A stretch of 64,000 nt of DNA from Woeseiaceae bacterium (lineage in GTDB: Bacteria; Pseudomonadota; Gammaproteobacteria; Steroidobacterales; Woeseiaceae). The translations under genes were made by a program, and so were the position numbers. Shown here piece by piece: positions 46,612-57,155 of this stretch. The stretch is from contig JASJCM010000003.1 in the NCBI GenBank assembly GCA_030065985.1, positions 1-64,000 on the forward strand. The letters are read 5' to 3'. Under the pieces are notes generated by a model that made no database searches, was not told where the DNA came from, and saw only the letters and a list, made by a program, of their open reading frames with translations. Position 1 is the first letter of the stretch, and the number at the start of each line of letters is the position of its first letter.

Positions 46612-48810
46612 TTGTCCGCGAAACCCCTAATTCTCGCTTGCTCCCTGTTGGCCTTCGCTCAGGCACAAGCGGACGATCCCCTCAGCTGCGGTACGTCGCT
46701 CGGCGAGCGACTTGCCGAAGACTTCCGACTGGGCGACGGCGCGCTCGACAATCCGGACACGGTTGTGCTCGAGGCCGGCTCTGTTGAGGCGCAGCTGGGC
46801 GATGATCCGACCGCCCGTATGAGCGGTGGCGTCCTGTTGCGAAAGGATGACAAGCTCGCGGGCGCCGACTCGGCCTACTACGACCCTGACCAGCGGGCGC
46901 TGTTTCTCGAAGGCGGCGTGCGTTACGAGGATCCCGGCACGCAGATTCGCAGTCGCTCCGCGGAGTTTGGCTACGACATGGGGCGCATTCGCTTCGAAGG
47001 TGCGGACTTCTCCCTGGGCAGCAGCAACTCCCGCGGTGCAGCCGATTCACTCGAGATAAACGAAGCCGGAACGCTGACACTCACGGGCGTCGAGTACACG
47101 ACCTGCCCGCCAGGTTCGGAAGACTGGCTGCTGCAAGGCAAGTCGATCGAACTCGACACGCGCGAGGGCATCGGCACGGCGAAGGGGATGCGGCTGCGTT
47201 TCTTCGATGTGCCCATCCTCTACCTGCCCTACATCTCGTTCCCGATTGGCGATGCGCGCAAGTCGGGCGTTCTGACGCCCGAGATCGGCAGCTCCGGACG
47301 CAGCGGCAATGAAATACGGGTGCCGTACTACTGGAACATCGCGCCCAACTACGACGCGACAATAACCCCGCGCCTGTTGACGAGTCGCGGCCTGCAACTC
47401 GAAACGCAGTTCCGCTACCTGACGCTTCGCAACGAAGGCACGATCACCGCCGATTACCTGCCCGACGATGACGAGGTCAATCGCACAAGGCACCAGATGC
47501 GCCTGACCCATCGAACGCTGTTCGATAACGGCTGGCGCAGTCGCATCAACTTCCGTGAAGTCTCGGACAGCCAGTACTTCGAGGATCTCGGCGGCAGCCT
47601 GAGCATTTCGAGTATCACGCACCTCGATCGTCACGTGAGCTTCGACTATTTCTCCGATCGCGTGTCGATGTTCGCCCAGGTGCAGGACTACCAGACCATC
47701 GACGACACGATCGCACCGAGCGACGAACCGTACCGCCGGCTCCCACAGGTGCTGGTAAATGCAAACCTGCCGCTCGGCCCGATGCGCTTCGGCGTCGACA
47801 CCGAGCTCGTGAATTTCGATCGCGATACAGGTGCAACGGGTTGGCGATTCAATGCGGCACCGTCCGTGGAGCTGGCGCTCGGGCGTCCGGGATTGTTCTT
47901 CAAGCCGGCCGTATCCGTCGACTACACGACCTACGAACTCAGCGACACGTTGCCCGGAGAGGACACGACGCCGGAGCGCACCGTGCCAATTTCGAGTGTC
48001 GACACTGGCCTCATACTCGAACGCACAATGGCGAATGCGGGACGCATTCAGACGCTCGAACCGCGCCTGCTGTATGTACACATCCCGTTCCGTGACCAGA
48101 ACAACTTCCCGGTCTTCGACACGATCACGCCGGACATCAACCTCGTGCAGCTGTATCGCAAGAACCGTTTTCTCGGTATCGATCGGATCGGCGATACGGA
48201 TCAGCTCAGCGTTGGCGTAACGTCGCGCGTGCTCGATGTCGGCACAGGTCGCGAACTCTTGTCGGCAACGGTGGGTCAGACGCGTTACTTCAGCGATCGT
48301 ATCGTGACACTGCCGGGAACCTCAGCCGCTACGTTCGAAACCTCGGACTACATCGCCCAGGTGCGCGTGCTGCTGCTTGAAAACGTCAACTTTGACTTCG
48401 GCCACCAGTGGGGCACGGGCGAGAACGGCACGACCAAGTCCGAGGCGCGCCTGCAGTACAGCCCGTCGCAGAACAAGATTCTGAACCTCGCCTATCGCTT
48501 CCGGCGCGACTCGCTCGAACAGGGCGATCTGTCTTGGTCCTGGCCTGTCGCAAAGCAGTGGAACTTCGTTGGCCGTTACAACTTCTCTTTCCGCGATCAG
48601 GAAGTCCTTGAACAGTTTTTCGGCCTTGAATACGAGAGCTGTTGTTGGGGTTTGCGTCTCGTATCGCGCCGTCATATCTCGACACGTGACGGAACTCGCG
48701 ATTCGTCCTTCGGTCTGCAATTGGTATTGAAGGGAATGACGAGCGTCGGCACGGCTGCCGACAAACTGCTCGAACGTGGTATTCTTGGCTATTCTGCAGA
48801 TCTTCGGTAG
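46612..48810 (+). CDS. lptD: LPS-assembly protein LptD
   Basis: A 732-residue outer-membrane beta-barrel precursor. Signal peptide LILACSLLAFAQAQA, N-terminal beta-jellyroll (OstA, about 45-150) and a C-terminal barrel. The four disulfide cysteines of the family are seen: one in DPLSCGTS, one in YTTCPPGSEDW and the pair in YESCCWGLRLVSRR. With LptE it inserts lipopolysaccharide in the outer leaflet. The start is TTG with no clear Shine-Dalgarno. It heads the conserved lptD-surA-pdxA-rsmA-apaG-apaH block. Confidence 0.95.
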   Translation: MSAKPLILACSLLAFAQAQADDPLSCGTSLGERLAEDFRLGDGALDNPDTVVLEAGSVEAQLGDDPTARMSGGVLLRKDDKLAGADSAYYDPDQRALFLEGGVRYEDPGTQIRSRSAEFGYDMGRIRFEGADFSLGSSNSRGAADSLEINEAGTLTLTGVEYTTCPPGSEDWLLQGKSIELDTREGIGTAKGMRLRFFDVPILYLPYISFPIGDARKSGVLTPEIGSSGRSGNEIRVPYYWNIAPNYDATITPRLLTSRGLQLETQFRYLTLRNEGTITADYLPDDDEVNRTRHQMRLTHRTLFDNGWRSRINFREVSDSQYFEDLGGSLSISSITHLDRHVSFDYFSDRVSMFAQVQDYQTIDDTIAPSDEPYRRLPQVLVNANLPLGPMRFGVDTELVNFDRDTGATGWRFNAAPSVELALGRPGLFFKPAVSVDYTTYELSDTLPGEDTTPERTVPISSVDTGLILERTMANAGRIQTLEPRLLYVHIPFRDQNNFPVFDTITPDINLVQLYRKNRFLGIDRIGDTDQLSVGVTSRVLDVGTGRELLSATVGQTRYFSDRIVTLPGTSAATFETSDYIAQVRVLLLENVNFDFGHQWGTGENGTTKSEARLQYSPSQNKILNLAYRFRRDSLEQGDLSWSWPVAKQWNFVGRYNFSFRDQEVLEQFFGLEYESCCWGLRLVSRRHISTRDGTRDSSFGLQLVLKGMTSVGTAADKLLERGILGYSADLR

Positions 48811-48816
48811 TAAAAA

Positions 48817-50115
48817 TTGTTTAATATCAAGAACATATGCGCGGTTGCCGCATTAGCGACCGCGCCTGTCGCCGTCGCTGACGAGCTCTCCGAGACGGGT
48901 GAATTCCTCGATGGCGTGGCGGCTATCGTCAACGAAGGGGTGGTGCTCAAGAGCCAGCTCTACCTGCAGATCGACACGGTCGCAAAGAACGCCGAGCAGC
49001 AAGGCATTCCACTGCCGCCGATGGACGTCCTCGAGGAGCAGCTCCTCGAGCGCCTGATCCTCACGGAAATCCAGCTGCAGCGCGCCGCCCGCATCGGTCT
49101 GAACGTCTCGGACCAGAACCTGAACTCGGCGATTGCAAACATCGCCGCGCAGAACCAGGTGGCCTTTGAAGACATGCCTCGTCTGCTCGCGCAGGACGGC
49201 GTTGACTACGCGCAGTTTCGCCAGCAGCTCCGTGAGGAAATCACGGTCGACCAGCTGCGCCGCATCGAAGTGGGCCAGAGCATTAATGTCACGGAACGCG
49301 AGATCGAACAATGCGTTGCCGATCTCGAAGGTAACGTTGTTGCTAACTCCGAGTACCAGCTATCGCACATCCTGCTGACATTCAATGAAGCCGCAAGCTC
49401 GGATGAGATTCGCGAAGTCGAAGAGATGGCCAACGAAATCTACCAGCAGATTCAGGACGGTGCTGACTTTCGCGAGCTCGCGGTGCGGCATTCGAAAGGA
49501 CCGACCGCATTGCAGGGCGGTTCACTCGGCTGGATGCAGGGTCAGCAGGTACCGACGGTATTCACCGATGTGCTGCAGGACATGGGTCGCGGCGAGGTCT
49601 CTGAGCCGATTCGCGCCGCGAGCAGTTTCCACCTTGTGCGTGTCGACGACCTGCGCAGCGCTGTGGAGCGAAGCGAGATCAACCAGGCCAACGTTCGCCA
49701 TATCCTGATCATGCCCAACGAGATCATTGACGACGCAACAGCAAGGCAGCGCCTCGAGGAAGCTCTCGGCAAGATCCGTGAGGGTGAGGACTTCGGCGAG
49801 CAGGCCAAGCTGCTGTCGGACGATCCGGGTTCCGCGAATCTCGGCGGTGAGCTCGGCTGGGCGGGACCGAACACGTACGCACCGGAGTTTGAAGCCACGA
49901 TTGCCGCCAGCGAGATCGGCGTTATATCGGAGCCGTTCCGCACTCAATTCGGCTGGCACATTCTCGAAGTTATCGATCGCCGCGTTTACGACAACACCGA
50001 GGAAATGAAAGAGCGCAACTGCGACCTTCGCATCCGCAATGGCAAGATGGAGGAAGAGTCGCAGCTCTGGATTCAGCGGCTGCGTGACGAGGCGTTCGTA
50101 GAGCCCAAAATCTAG
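48817..50115 (+). CDS. surA: Periplasmic chaperone/peptidyl-prolyl isomerase SurA
   Basis: A 432-residue exported protein: short signal peptide (ICAVAALATAPVAVADE), N-terminal chaperone domain (DGVAAIVNEGVVLKSQLYLQ, EQLLERLILTEIQLQRAARI) and two parvulin domains (about 175-280 with YQLSHILLTF and GGSLGWMQGQQVP; about 285-395 with NVRHILIMPN and GGELGWAGPNT). It escorts outer-membrane barrel proteins such as LptD. Start is TTG without Shine-Dalgarno, six bases after the lptD stop. Confidence 0.95.
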   Translation: MFNIKNICAVAALATAPVAVADELSETGEFLDGVAAIVNEGVVLKSQLYLQIDTVAKNAEQQGIPLPPMDVLEEQLLERLILTEIQLQRAARIGLNVSDQNLNSAIANIAAQNQVAFEDMPRLLAQDGVDYAQFRQQLREEITVDQLRRIEVGQSINVTEREIEQCVADLEGNVVANSEYQLSHILLTFNEAASSDEIREVEEMANEIYQQIQDGADFRELAVRHSKGPTALQGGSLGWMQGQQVPTVFTDVLQDMGRGEVSEPIRAASSFHLVRVDDLRSAVERSEINQANVRHILIMPNEIIDDATARQRLEEALGKIREGEDFGEQAKLLSDDPGSANLGGELGWAGPNTYAPEFEATIAASEIGVISEPFRTQFGWHILEVIDRRVYDNTEEMKERNCDLRIRNGKMEEESQLWIQRLRDEAFVEPKI

Positions 50116-50117
50116 GC

Positions 50118-51020
50118 GTGACCGCGGCCAAGCCACTCGTCATCACAGCCGGCGACCCGGCGGGCGTCGGTCCTGAGCTATGCAATGCGCTCGCGGACAG
50201 CCGTTTTGTCGATGAGATCGTCGTCGTTGGCGACAACCGCCAGTTCGATAATCGCTTGCGCGTCATCGACACGCCATTCCCGACACCGGTAACGCCCGGC
50301 AAGCCCGACTCCGCCAATGCGGCGACTCTGCTCAAAGGCCTCAAGATTGCCGTGCGTGGCTGTCTCGACGGCGAATTCGGCGCCATGGTGACAGCTCCTC
50401 TCGCCAAGAGCGTGATCGCCGATAGCGGTGTGCCGTTCACGGGCCACACCGAATTCCTTGCGGAACTCTGCGGTGCGCCTCTGCCGGTAATGATGCTCGT
50501 TGCCGGCGATCTTCGTGTGGCCCTTGCCAGTACACATCTTCCGCTGCGCGATGTGGCGGACTACCTGACCGAAGACGGTATCGAAAAGGTCTTACGAATT
50601 CTCGAGTCCGACCTGCGCCTGAAATTTGGTATCGACGTGCCCGAAATTGTCGTTTGCGGGCTCAATCCACATGCCGGCGAAAGCGGACACCTTGGCGATG
50701 AAGAAGAGCGTTTCATCGCGCCTCTGATTGAGCGTCTCCGCGGCGAAGGCCTGAATTTGCGCGGCCCGCTGCCGGCCGACACCGCCTTCACACCATCTGC
50801 GGGTCACAAGGATGCCGTATTGGCGATGTACCACGATCAGGGCCTGCCTGTTCTGAAGTACGCAGGCTTCGGCCATGCGGTCAACGTCACGCTTGGACTG
50901 CCGATCATCCGCACCTCCGTCGATCATGGCACCGCCTTCGATATCGCAGGCCAGGGCAAGGCAGACGCGGGCAGCCTGCTCGCCGCCGTGACGCTTGCGG
51001 CGGACCTGGCAAATCGTTGA
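50118..51020 (+). CDS. pdxA: 4-hydroxythreonine-4-phosphate dehydrogenase
   Basis: A 300-residue enzyme of pyridoxal phosphate synthesis, GTG start two bases after surA. Motifs: ITAGDPAGVGPELCNAL, MVTAPLAKSVIADSG, FTGHTEFLAEL, NPHAGESGHLGDEE and the zinc-site region SAGHKDAVLAMYHDQGLPVLKY. It is about 30 residues shorter than E. coli PdxA, the loss lying between the N-terminal signature and the NAATLLKGLKIAV helix. All recognised functional residues remain. Confidence 0.93.
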   Translation: MTAAKPLVITAGDPAGVGPELCNALADSRFVDEIVVVGDNRQFDNRLRVIDTPFPTPVTPGKPDSANAATLLKGLKIAVRGCLDGEFGAMVTAPLAKSVIADSGVPFTGHTEFLAELCGAPLPVMMLVAGDLRVALASTHLPLRDVADYLTEDGIEKVLRILESDLRLKFGIDVPEIVVCGLNPHAGESGHLGDEEERFIAPLIERLRGEGLNLRGPLPADTAFTPSAGHKDAVLAMYHDQGLPVLKYAGFGHAVNVTLGLPIIRTSVDHGTAFDIAGQGKADAGSLLAAVTLAADLANR

Positions 51021-51802
51021 TGGGCAAGCACCGCGCACGTAAGCGCTTCGGCCAACATTTCCTCACGGACTGGGGCGTCATCGATTCGATCATCCGCGCC
51101 ATCAGTCCGTCCGAAGACGACGTGATCGTTGAAATCGGTCCCGGGCAAGGTGCCATCACAGAGCCGCTCGCGGAGCGCGCCGGTCACTTGCACGTGATCG
51201 AGCTGGACCGAGATCTCGTTGCGCAGCTGCGACAGCAGTACCGCGATCACGACAATGTCACGGTGCATGAAGCCGATGCGCTGCAAATTGACTTCTCGTC
51301 CATCGGCAACGACCTGCGAGTCGTAGGCAATCTGCCCTACAACATCTCGACGCCGCTGTTATTTCACTTGCTGAAGTTCCGCGACGAGATCATCGACATG
51401 CATTTCATGCTGCAGAGAGAAGTCGTCGAGCGCATGGCCGCGGTCCCCGGGACCAAGGCTTACGGCAGACTCGGCATCATGCTCGGTTGTCACATGAGTA
51501 TCGAATCGCTTTTCGATGTGGAGCCCGACGCGTTTTCGCCGCCACCTGCAGTAATGTCGGCTGTTGTGCGGCTCGATCCACTGCCGCCCGGCACCTTTGA
51601 GATCAACGACGAACAGCGACTGTCAACGCTGGTTGCGACGGCGTTTATGCAGCGGCGCAAGACACTGCGGAACTCTCTGCGCAACGAAGCAAGCGGGCAC
51701 GACTTTGAAGCTGTGGGTATCGACCCGGGGCAACGCCCGGAGCAAATTGCGATCGCTGACTACGTTCGCCTTAGCAATCACCTTGCCGGCAAATCAGGCT
51801 AG
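51020..51802 (+). CDS. rsmA: 16S rRNA dimethyladenosine transferase KsgA/RsmA
   Basis: Start placed at ATG 51020 overlapping the pdxA stop (TGATG); 260 residues. SAM site VIVEIGPGQGAITEPLAERA, the acidic VIELDRDLVAQL and the catalytic NLPYNIS in VVGNLPYNISTPLLFHLL identify the enzyme that dimethylates A1518 and A1519 of 16S rRNA. C-terminal helical domain RRKTLRNSLRNEASG is typical. Confidence 0.96.
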   Translation: MGKHRARKRFGQHFLTDWGVIDSIIRAISPSEDDVIVEIGPGQGAITEPLAERAGHLHVIELDRDLVAQLRQQYRDHDNVTVHEADALQIDFSSIGNDLRVVGNLPYNISTPLLFHLLKFRDEIIDMHFMLQREVVERMAAVPGTKAYGRLGIMLGCHMSIESLFDVEPDAFSPPPAVMSAVVRLDPLPPGTFEINDEQRLSTLVATAFMQRRKTLRNSLRNEASGHDFEAVGIDPGQRPEQIAIADYVRLSNHLAGKSG

Positions 51803-51811
51803 AATGCCGCC

Positions 51812-52192
51812 ATGGATGACAAGCACTGCGACATTCGCATCAAGGTAGCGACGAGTTACATGGACGACCAGTCCCAACCGGACGCAGACCGCTATGTGTT
51901 CGCCTACACAATCACTATCTCCAACGATGGTGATGAGCCTGCCACGCTGCGCAGCCGTCACTGGATTATCACGGACGCGAACGGCAAGGTGCAGGAAGTG
52001 AGTGGCGATGGTGTCGTCGGCGAACAGCCGCATCTGAATCCGGGCGAAGATTTTCGTTACTCGAGCGGCGCCGTACTTGAAACGCCGGTCGGTGCCATGC
52101 AGGGCATGTACCGAATGGAAACGGACTCGGGCGATCATTTTGACGCGCCGATCGCACCGTTCACACTCGCAGTGCCCGGATTGCTTCATTAG
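51812..52192 (+). CDS. apaG: ApaG family protein
   Basis: A 126-residue immunoglobulin-like beta-sandwich protein (DUF525): YVFAYTITISNDGDEPATLRSRHWIITDANGKVQEVSGDGVVGEQP and FRYSSGAVLETPVGAMQGMY are hallmark strands. Function is not firmly known; it is always next to apaH. Ten bases after rsmA. Confidence 0.95.
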   Translation: MDDKHCDIRIKVATSYMDDQSQPDADRYVFAYTITISNDGDEPATLRSRHWIITDANGKVQEVSGDGVVGEQPHLNPGEDFRYSSGAVLETPVGAMQGMYRMETDSGDHFDAPIAPFTLAVPGLLH

Positions 52193-52204
52193 GAGAACCT
52201 GCAC

Positions 52205-53026
52205 GTGGGTGTCTACGCTATCGGCGATCTGCAGGGCTGCTACGATCCGTTCCGACGCTTGCTCGACGAACTGGATTTCGACCCCGCCGCAGACACGCTG
52301 TGGCTTACCGGTGATCTCGTTAATCGCGGTCCCAAGTCGCTGAAAACCCTGCGCTTTGTGAAGAGCCTCGGTGATTCCGTGATTACCGTGCTCGGCAATC
52401 ACGACCTGCACCTGCTGGCGCTGCACGCAGGCATGGTGCGACGCGGCAAACGCTTCAGTTCGCTGAATTCGTTGCTCAAGGCCGACGATGTTGACGAGTT
52501 GTGTGACTGGCTTCGCCACCAGCCGCTGGCGCACTACGACAAGAAGCTCAAGACCATGCTCGTCCACGCGGGTACTTATCCGGACTGGAACACAAAGAAA
52601 ACGCTAAGACGCGCGGCGGAGGTCGAAGCCGCGCTGCAGGGCGACGACTATCACAATGTGCTCGGCAAGATGTACGGCAACACGCCGACGAAGTGGTCCG
52701 GAAACCTGACCGGGTACAAGCGCCTGCGTTTCATTATCAACTGCCTTACGCGCATGCGTGTCCTGACGCGCGGTGGCCGACTGGACCTCAATTTCAGCGG
52801 CTCACCGTTTCGGGCGCGCCGCGGCCTGCGGCCGTGGTTCGAAGCCGAGGAGCGTGCATGGGCCGGTACGCGAATCGTCTTCGGGCACTGGTCAGCCCTT
52901 GGCCTGATCGTGTTGCCCGAGTACATTTCGATCGACACAGGCTGTATCTGGGGGCGACAGCTGACCGCCGTTCGCCTCGACAAACGTCGCCCCCGCGTCG
53001 TTCAGGTGCACGGACAGTACTGGTAG
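52205..53026 (+). CDS. apaH: Diadenosine tetraphosphatase, symmetrical
   Basis: A 273-residue metallophosphatase with GTG start and AGGAG upstream. Metal-binding motifs: AIGDLQGCYDPFRRLL, WLTGDLVNRGPKSLKTLRF, VLGNHDLHLLAL and the late histidines MLVHAGTYPDW and VFGHWSALGL. Cleaves Ap4A to two ADP. Last gene of the lptD block, convergent with folA. Confidence 0.95.
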   Translation: MGVYAIGDLQGCYDPFRRLLDELDFDPAADTLWLTGDLVNRGPKSLKTLRFVKSLGDSVITVLGNHDLHLLALHAGMVRRGKRFSSLNSLLKADDVDELCDWLRHQPLAHYDKKLKTMLVHAGTYPDWNTKKTLRRAAEVEAALQGDDYHNVLGKMYGNTPTKWSGNLTGYKRLRFIINCLTRMRVLTRGGRLDLNFSGSPFRARRGLRPWFEAEERAWAGTRIVFGHWSALGLIVLPEYISIDTGCIWGRQLTAVRLDKRRPRVVQVHGQYW

Positions 53027-53029
53027 TAC

Positions 53030-53524
53030 TCAGGCCGAATTGCTGACTCGTTCAAAACGCTGAAACGAGAATGCATGCTCATTGCGTTCGTCCGCGTCAT
53101 GGTGTTCCTCATCCGCGAGCCGCCACTCCGAGTCGCTGATTGAAGGGAAGTACGCATCGCCTTCAACGTCGGCGTGCACGCGCGTCACGTATAGCCGGTC
53201 AGCGGCTGGCAGAAACAACGCATAGACCTCGCTGCCACCGATGACCATGACCTCAGCAGCATCGCCTGCCGCGCTCAGCGCCTCGTCGACGGATCCGGCG
53301 ACGTCGCAGCCCTCGGCGGTGAAGCCCTGTTGCCGCGTAATGACGATGTTTTGCCGGCCCGGCAACGGCCGACCGATCGAATCCCAGGTTTTGCGGCCCA
53401 TGATGATGGGCTTGCCGATCGTGACTTCCTTGAAGCGCCGAAGATCGTCAGAGAGACGCCACGGCAGTTCACCCTGCAAGCCAATGACGTGGTTCGTCGA
53501 CGCGGCGACGATGAGACTGATCAT
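53030..53524 (-). CDS. folA: Dihydrofolate reductase
   Basis: A 164-residue NADPH enzyme regenerating tetrahydrofolate. N-terminal ISLIVAASTNHVIGLQGELPWRLSDDLRRFKEVT includes the substrate-binding aspartate in SDDLRRF, and IIMGRKTWDSIGRPLPGRQNIVITR binds NADPH; VMVIGGSEVYALFLP is the adenine region. Downstream of thyA by nine bases, as expected because ThyA makes dihydrofolate. Confidence 0.96.
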   Translation of the reverse strand: MISLIVAASTNHVIGLQGELPWRLSDDLRRFKEVTIGKPIIMGRKTWDSIGRPLPGRQNIVITRQQGFTAEGCDVAGSVDEALSAAGDAAEVMVIGGSEVYALFLPAADRLYVTRVHADVEGDAYFPSISDSEWRLADEEHHDADERNEHAFSFQRFERVSNSA

Positions 53525-53533
53525 GCGACGGAC

Positions 53534-54328
53534 TCAGACCGCGACCGCGGCCTTGATGTGCGGGTGCGCTTCGTAATTGAGTATTTCGAAGTCGTCGTAC
53601 TCATAATCGAAAATGCTTGGCGGACGACGTCTTATGGCGAGCGTCGGCAGTGGCAGCGGCTCTCGCTTTAGCTGCTCGTCGGTTTGCTCGAGGTGGTTCA
53701 GGTACAGGTGGCAGTCGCCACCCGTCCAGATGAACTCACCAACATTCAGATCCGCCTGCTGGGCAAGCATGTGCGTCAGCAACGCGTACGACGCAATGTT
53801 GAACGGCACGCCGAGAAAGATATCGCAGCTGCGCTGGTAGAGCTGGCACGACAACTTGCCGTCCGCGACGTAGAACTGGAACAGGCAATGGCACGGCGGC
53901 AATGCCATGTTGTCGATTTCGGCCACGTTCCACGCCGACAGGATAATGCGCCGCGAGTCCGGGCTGTTGCGAAGCTGGTCCATGATCTGCTGGATCTGGT
54001 CGACCTTGCGGCCGTCCGGCGTCGGCCAGTTGCGCCACTGCACGCCGTAGACGGGCCCGAGATCGCCGTTCTCGTCGGCCCACTCATCCCAGATCGAGAC
54101 ACCGTTCTCCTTGAGATAGCGAATGTTGCTGTCGCCCGACAGGAACCACAGCAGCTCGTGAATGATCGAGCGCAGGTGCAGTTTCTTGGTGGTCACGAGC
54201 GGGAAGCCCTGGCTCAGATCAAAGCGCATCTGGTGGCCGAATACGCTCAACGTACCGGTTCCCGTCCGGTCTTCCTTGCGCGCGCCCGTGTCCCGGACCA
54301 GGCGCATCATGTCCAGGTATTGCTGCAT
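53534..54328 (-). CDS. thyA: Thymidylate synthase
   Basis: A 264-residue ThyA methylating dUMP with methylene-THF. Catalytic cysteine in [15 protein letters not shown], the [19 protein letters not shown] phosphate region and [23 protein letters not shown] are all conserved. Length equals the E. coli enzyme. Three bases downstream of lgt in a folA-thyA-lgt operon. Confidence 0.97.
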   Translation of the reverse strand: MQQYLDMMRLVRDTGARKEDRTGTGTLSVFGHQMRFDLSQGFPLVTTKKLHLRSIIHELLWFLSGDSNIRYLKENGVSIWDEWADENGDLGPVYGVQWRNWPTPDGRKVDQIQQIMDQLRNSPDSRRIILSAWNVAEIDNMALPPCHCLFQFYVADGKLSCQLYQRSCDIFLGVPFNIASYALLTHMLAQQADLNVGEFIWTGGDCHLYLNHLEQTDEQLKREPLPLPTLAIRRRPPSIFDYEYDDFEILNYEAHPHIKAAVAV

Positions 54329-54331
54329 AAA

Positions 54332-55108
54332 TCAGGCCGTCCTTTTGCGATAAGCAAGGGCGATCAGTAGCGCACCGCCGATGATCATTGGAAGCGACAG
54401 GATCTGTCCCATCGTCACCCAGTCGAGGGCCAGGTAGCCCAGGTGCGCATCCGGAACACGAACGAATTCGACCGCGAAGCGGAACACACCATAAAGCAGC
54501 AGGAACAAGCCCGTCACCGACATATACGGCCGCTCGCGACTGGTGAACAACCAAATGATAACAAACAGCACCAGCCCTTCGAGAATGGCCTCGTAGAGCA
54601 TCGACGGATGAAGCACAATGCCGTCGACGTTGAATCCCCAGGGCAGGTCGGTCGGCTTGCCCCAGAGCTCGCCATTGATGAAGTTGCCGATGCGACCAAA
54701 AAACAGACCGAGCGGCACTAGCGGTGCAACAAAGTCGAGTACGCCCCAGGCCCTCACGCCGAGTTTGCGCGAGTACAGCCACATGGCGAGCATGACGCCG
54801 ACGAGACCGCCGTGGAACGACATGCCGCCCTCGGTAATCTTGAACAGGTACAGCGGATCCGAGAACAGCTGGTCGGTACCGTAGAAAAGCGCGTAGCCGA
54901 TGCGCCCGCCGAGAATTACGCCGAGCATCACGTAAAATGCCAGGTCATCGACCTGGGCCGGCTTGATGATCGACCAGGGCTTGATGGACCGCCGCCTCGC
55001 GAGCCACCAGCCAAGCACGAAACCGACCACGTACATGAGGCCGTACCAGCGCACGGCCAGCGGTCCGATCGAGAATATGATCGGATCAATGTCTGGGAAT
55101 GTCAGCAT
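54332..55108 (-). CDS. lgt: Prolipoprotein diacylglyceryl transferase
   Basis: A 258-residue inner-membrane enzyme that attaches diacylglycerol to the lipobox cysteine of prolipoproteins such as LolB and RlpA here. Seven helices; signature [11 protein letters not shown] near residue 68 and [17 protein letters not shown] near residue 140, the Lgt motif. First gene of the lgt-thyA-folA operon and divergent from the DUF255 gene across only 22 bp, so the two promoters must overlap the other gene's start. Confidence 0.95.
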   Translation of the reverse strand: MLTFPDIDPIIFSIGPLAVRWYGLMYVVGFVLGWWLARRRSIKPWSIIKPAQVDDLAFYVMLGVILGGRIGYALFYGTDQLFSDPLYLFKITEGGMSFHGGLVGVMLAMWLYSRKLGVRAWGVLDFVAPLVPLGLFFGRIGNFINGELWGKPTDLPWGFNVDGIVLHPSMLYEAILEGLVLFVIIWLFTSRERPYMSVTGLFLLLYGVFRFAVEFVRVPDAHLGYLALDWVTMGQILSLPMIIGGALLIALAYRKRTA

Positions 55109-55130
55109 GCGGGGTATGATAGAGGAATCT

Positions 55131-57155
55131 ATGACGAATCGCCTCGCCCAGGAAACCAGCCCCTACCTTTTGCAGCACGTCGACAACCCCGTCGACTGGT
55201 ACCCATGGGGTGAGGAGGCGTTTGCCGAGGCACGCAGTACCGGCAAGCCTATCCTGCTGTCTGTCGGGTACTCGGCGTGTCACTGGTGCCACGTAATGGC
55301 ACACGAGTCATTCGAGGACCCGGAAACCGGGAAGCTGATGAATGAGCTCTTCGTCAACATCAAGGTCGACCGCGAGGAGCGCCCCGACGTCGACAAGATT
55401 TATCAGACGGCGCACCAGCTGATCACGCAGCGCCCCGGCGGCTGGCCGCTCACCATGTTCCTGGACGGTGAGGATCAGCGGCCGTTCTTCGGCGGCACGT
55501 ATTTCCCCAACGAGGCACGGTACGGCATGCCTGCCTTTGCGGACCTCCTGAAGAACATCGCCTCGTATTACGACGAGAAGCGCGATGAGATCCGCGCGCA
55601 AAACGATCGCCTGCTCGACGTCTTCGATCGGCTCGAGCCTGCGCCGGCAGGCGGCGACCAGGCCTTTACGCGCGCACCACTCGATGCCGCACGCGAGACC
55701 TTCGAGCAGAACTTCGATCGCGAGTACGGTGGCTTCGGCTCCGCGCCGAAGTTTCCTCATCCAACAACGATTGACAGGCTGCTGCGTCACTGGCGAAGCA
55801 CGGCGAACGACACCGAGCCCGACGTCGAGGCACTGTTCATATCTGCGCTGACGCTCACGCGCATGGCCGAGGGCGGCCTGTTCGATCACATCGGCGGTGG
55901 CTTCTATCGCTATTCAGTGGATCGCTACTGGCAGATCCCGCACTTCGAGAAGATGCTTTACGACAATGGCCCACTGCTCGCGCTTTACGCGCAGGCGGCC
56001 ATTGCGAGCGGCGATGCCGCCTTCGCCGAGGCGGCCAACGCGACCGCCGACTGGATGTTAGCCGACATGCAGGACCAGAACGGTGGCTTCTACGCGACTC
56101 GAGACGCCGACTCCGAAGGGCATGAAGGACTGTATTACCTCTGGGACCCCGACGAGGTCAGTGAACTGATCGGCGACCGTTACGCAGTATTCGCACGACG
56201 CTTTGGCCTGGACCAGCCCGCCAACTTTGAAGGACGCTGGCACCTGACGGCGCGCGAGGCAGTCACAACCGACGAAGCCGCTATCATCGACGAAGCGCGC
56301 ACGCTGCTTCTCCAACAGCGCAATACACGAGTGGCGCCGGGACGGGACGAAAAGCAGCTCACTGCCTGGAATGCCCTCGCCATACGGGGACTCGCCATCG
56401 CAGGCCGCGCGCTGGAACGTCCCGATCTCATTGACGCCGCCACCGGCGCGGCTGACTTCATACGCAGCCAGCTGGTCGACGGTGACCGGCTGCTCGCGAG
56501 TTTCAAGGACGGCGTCGCCCGCTTCCCGGCATATCTCGATGATCACGCATTTCTGCTCGATGCGTTGCTCGAACTGCTGCAGGCGCGCTGGAACTCAGAC
56601 CATCTTGCATTTGCACAACAACTGGCAGAGATGCTGCTTGAGCATTTCGAAGACAGTGACAACGGTGGCTTCTGGTTCACCGCGAACGACCACGAGAAGC
56701 TCATTCACCGGAGTAAGCCTCTGGCTGACGAGGCTGTTCCTTCTGGCAATGGTATTGCAGCGTTTGCCCTGCAGCGCCTCGGATTCCTGCTCGGGGAGAC
56801 GCGCTACCTCGATGCCGCAGAGCGCACGCTCCGAGCCGCGTGGCGCGCGATCGAGGAGTATCCACACGGCCATGTCAGTCTGCTGAATGCACTCGAAGAA
56901 TACCTCGACCACCCCGAAGTCATCGTCATTCGCGGCGCGGACGAGGAGATCGATCGCTGGCGCGAAGCCGCCGCCAAGCTCTATGCGCCGCGGCGCCTCG
57001 TCTTTGCGATTCCGACGAGTGCAGAGAACCTGCCCGGCGTGCTCACCGACCGCAAGGCCGTAGAAGGTGAGACCGTCGCGTACCGCTGCCTGGGAACCCA
57101 CTGCGAGATGCCCGTCACAACCTGGGAGGCGCTGGCTACCCGGATGGCTGGCTAG
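55131..57155 (+). CDS. DUF255 thioredoxin-like/glycosidase-like protein (SPATA20/YyaL type)
   Basis: Start set at ATG 55131 ([20 protein letters not shown]) with AGAGGA upstream; 674 residues. N-terminal thioredoxin-fold domain (to about 160) with [16 protein letters not shown] as the redox-like CxxC, then a large six-hairpin (alpha/alpha)6 domain ([44 protein letters not shown]). The family is widespread from bacteria to humans; the biochemical role is not settled. Divergent from lgt. Confidence 0.88.
   Translation: MTNRLAQETSPYLLQHVDNPVDWYPWGEEAFAEARSTGKPILLSVGYSACHWCHVMAHESFEDPETGKLMNELFVNIKVDREERPDVDKIYQTAHQLITQRPGGWPLTMFLDGEDQRPFFGGTYFPNEARYGMPAFADLLKNIASYYDEKRDEIRAQNDRLLDVFDRLEPAPAGGDQAFTRAPLDAARETFEQNFDREYGGFGSAPKFPHPTTIDRLLRHWRSTANDTEPDVEALFISALTLTRMAEGGLFDHIGGGFYRYSVDRYWQIPHFEKMLYDNGPLLALYAQAAIASGDAAFAEAANATADWMLADMQDQNGGFYATRDADSEGHEGLYYLWDPDEVSELIGDRYAVFARRFGLDQPANFEGRWHLTAREAVTTDEAAIIDEARTLLLQQRNTRVAPGRDEKQLTAWNALAIRGLAIAGRALERPDLIDAATGAADFIRSQLVDGDRLLASFKDGVARFPAYLDDHAFLLDALLELLQARWNSDHLAFAQQLAEMLLEHFEDSDNGGFWFTANDHEKLIHRSKPLADEAVPSGNGIAAFALQRLGFLLGETRYLDAAERTLRAAWRAIEEYPHGHVSLLNALEEYLDHPEVIVIRGADEEIDRWREAAAKLYAPRRLVFAIPTSAENLPGVLTDRKAVEGETVAYRCLGTHCEMPVTTWEALATRMAG

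Noticed and set aside
47047-48081. 344-residue minus-strand ORF inside lptD
   Set aside because: No domain or signal recognised; it mirrors the codon bias of lptD, whose cysteines and barrel are clear.
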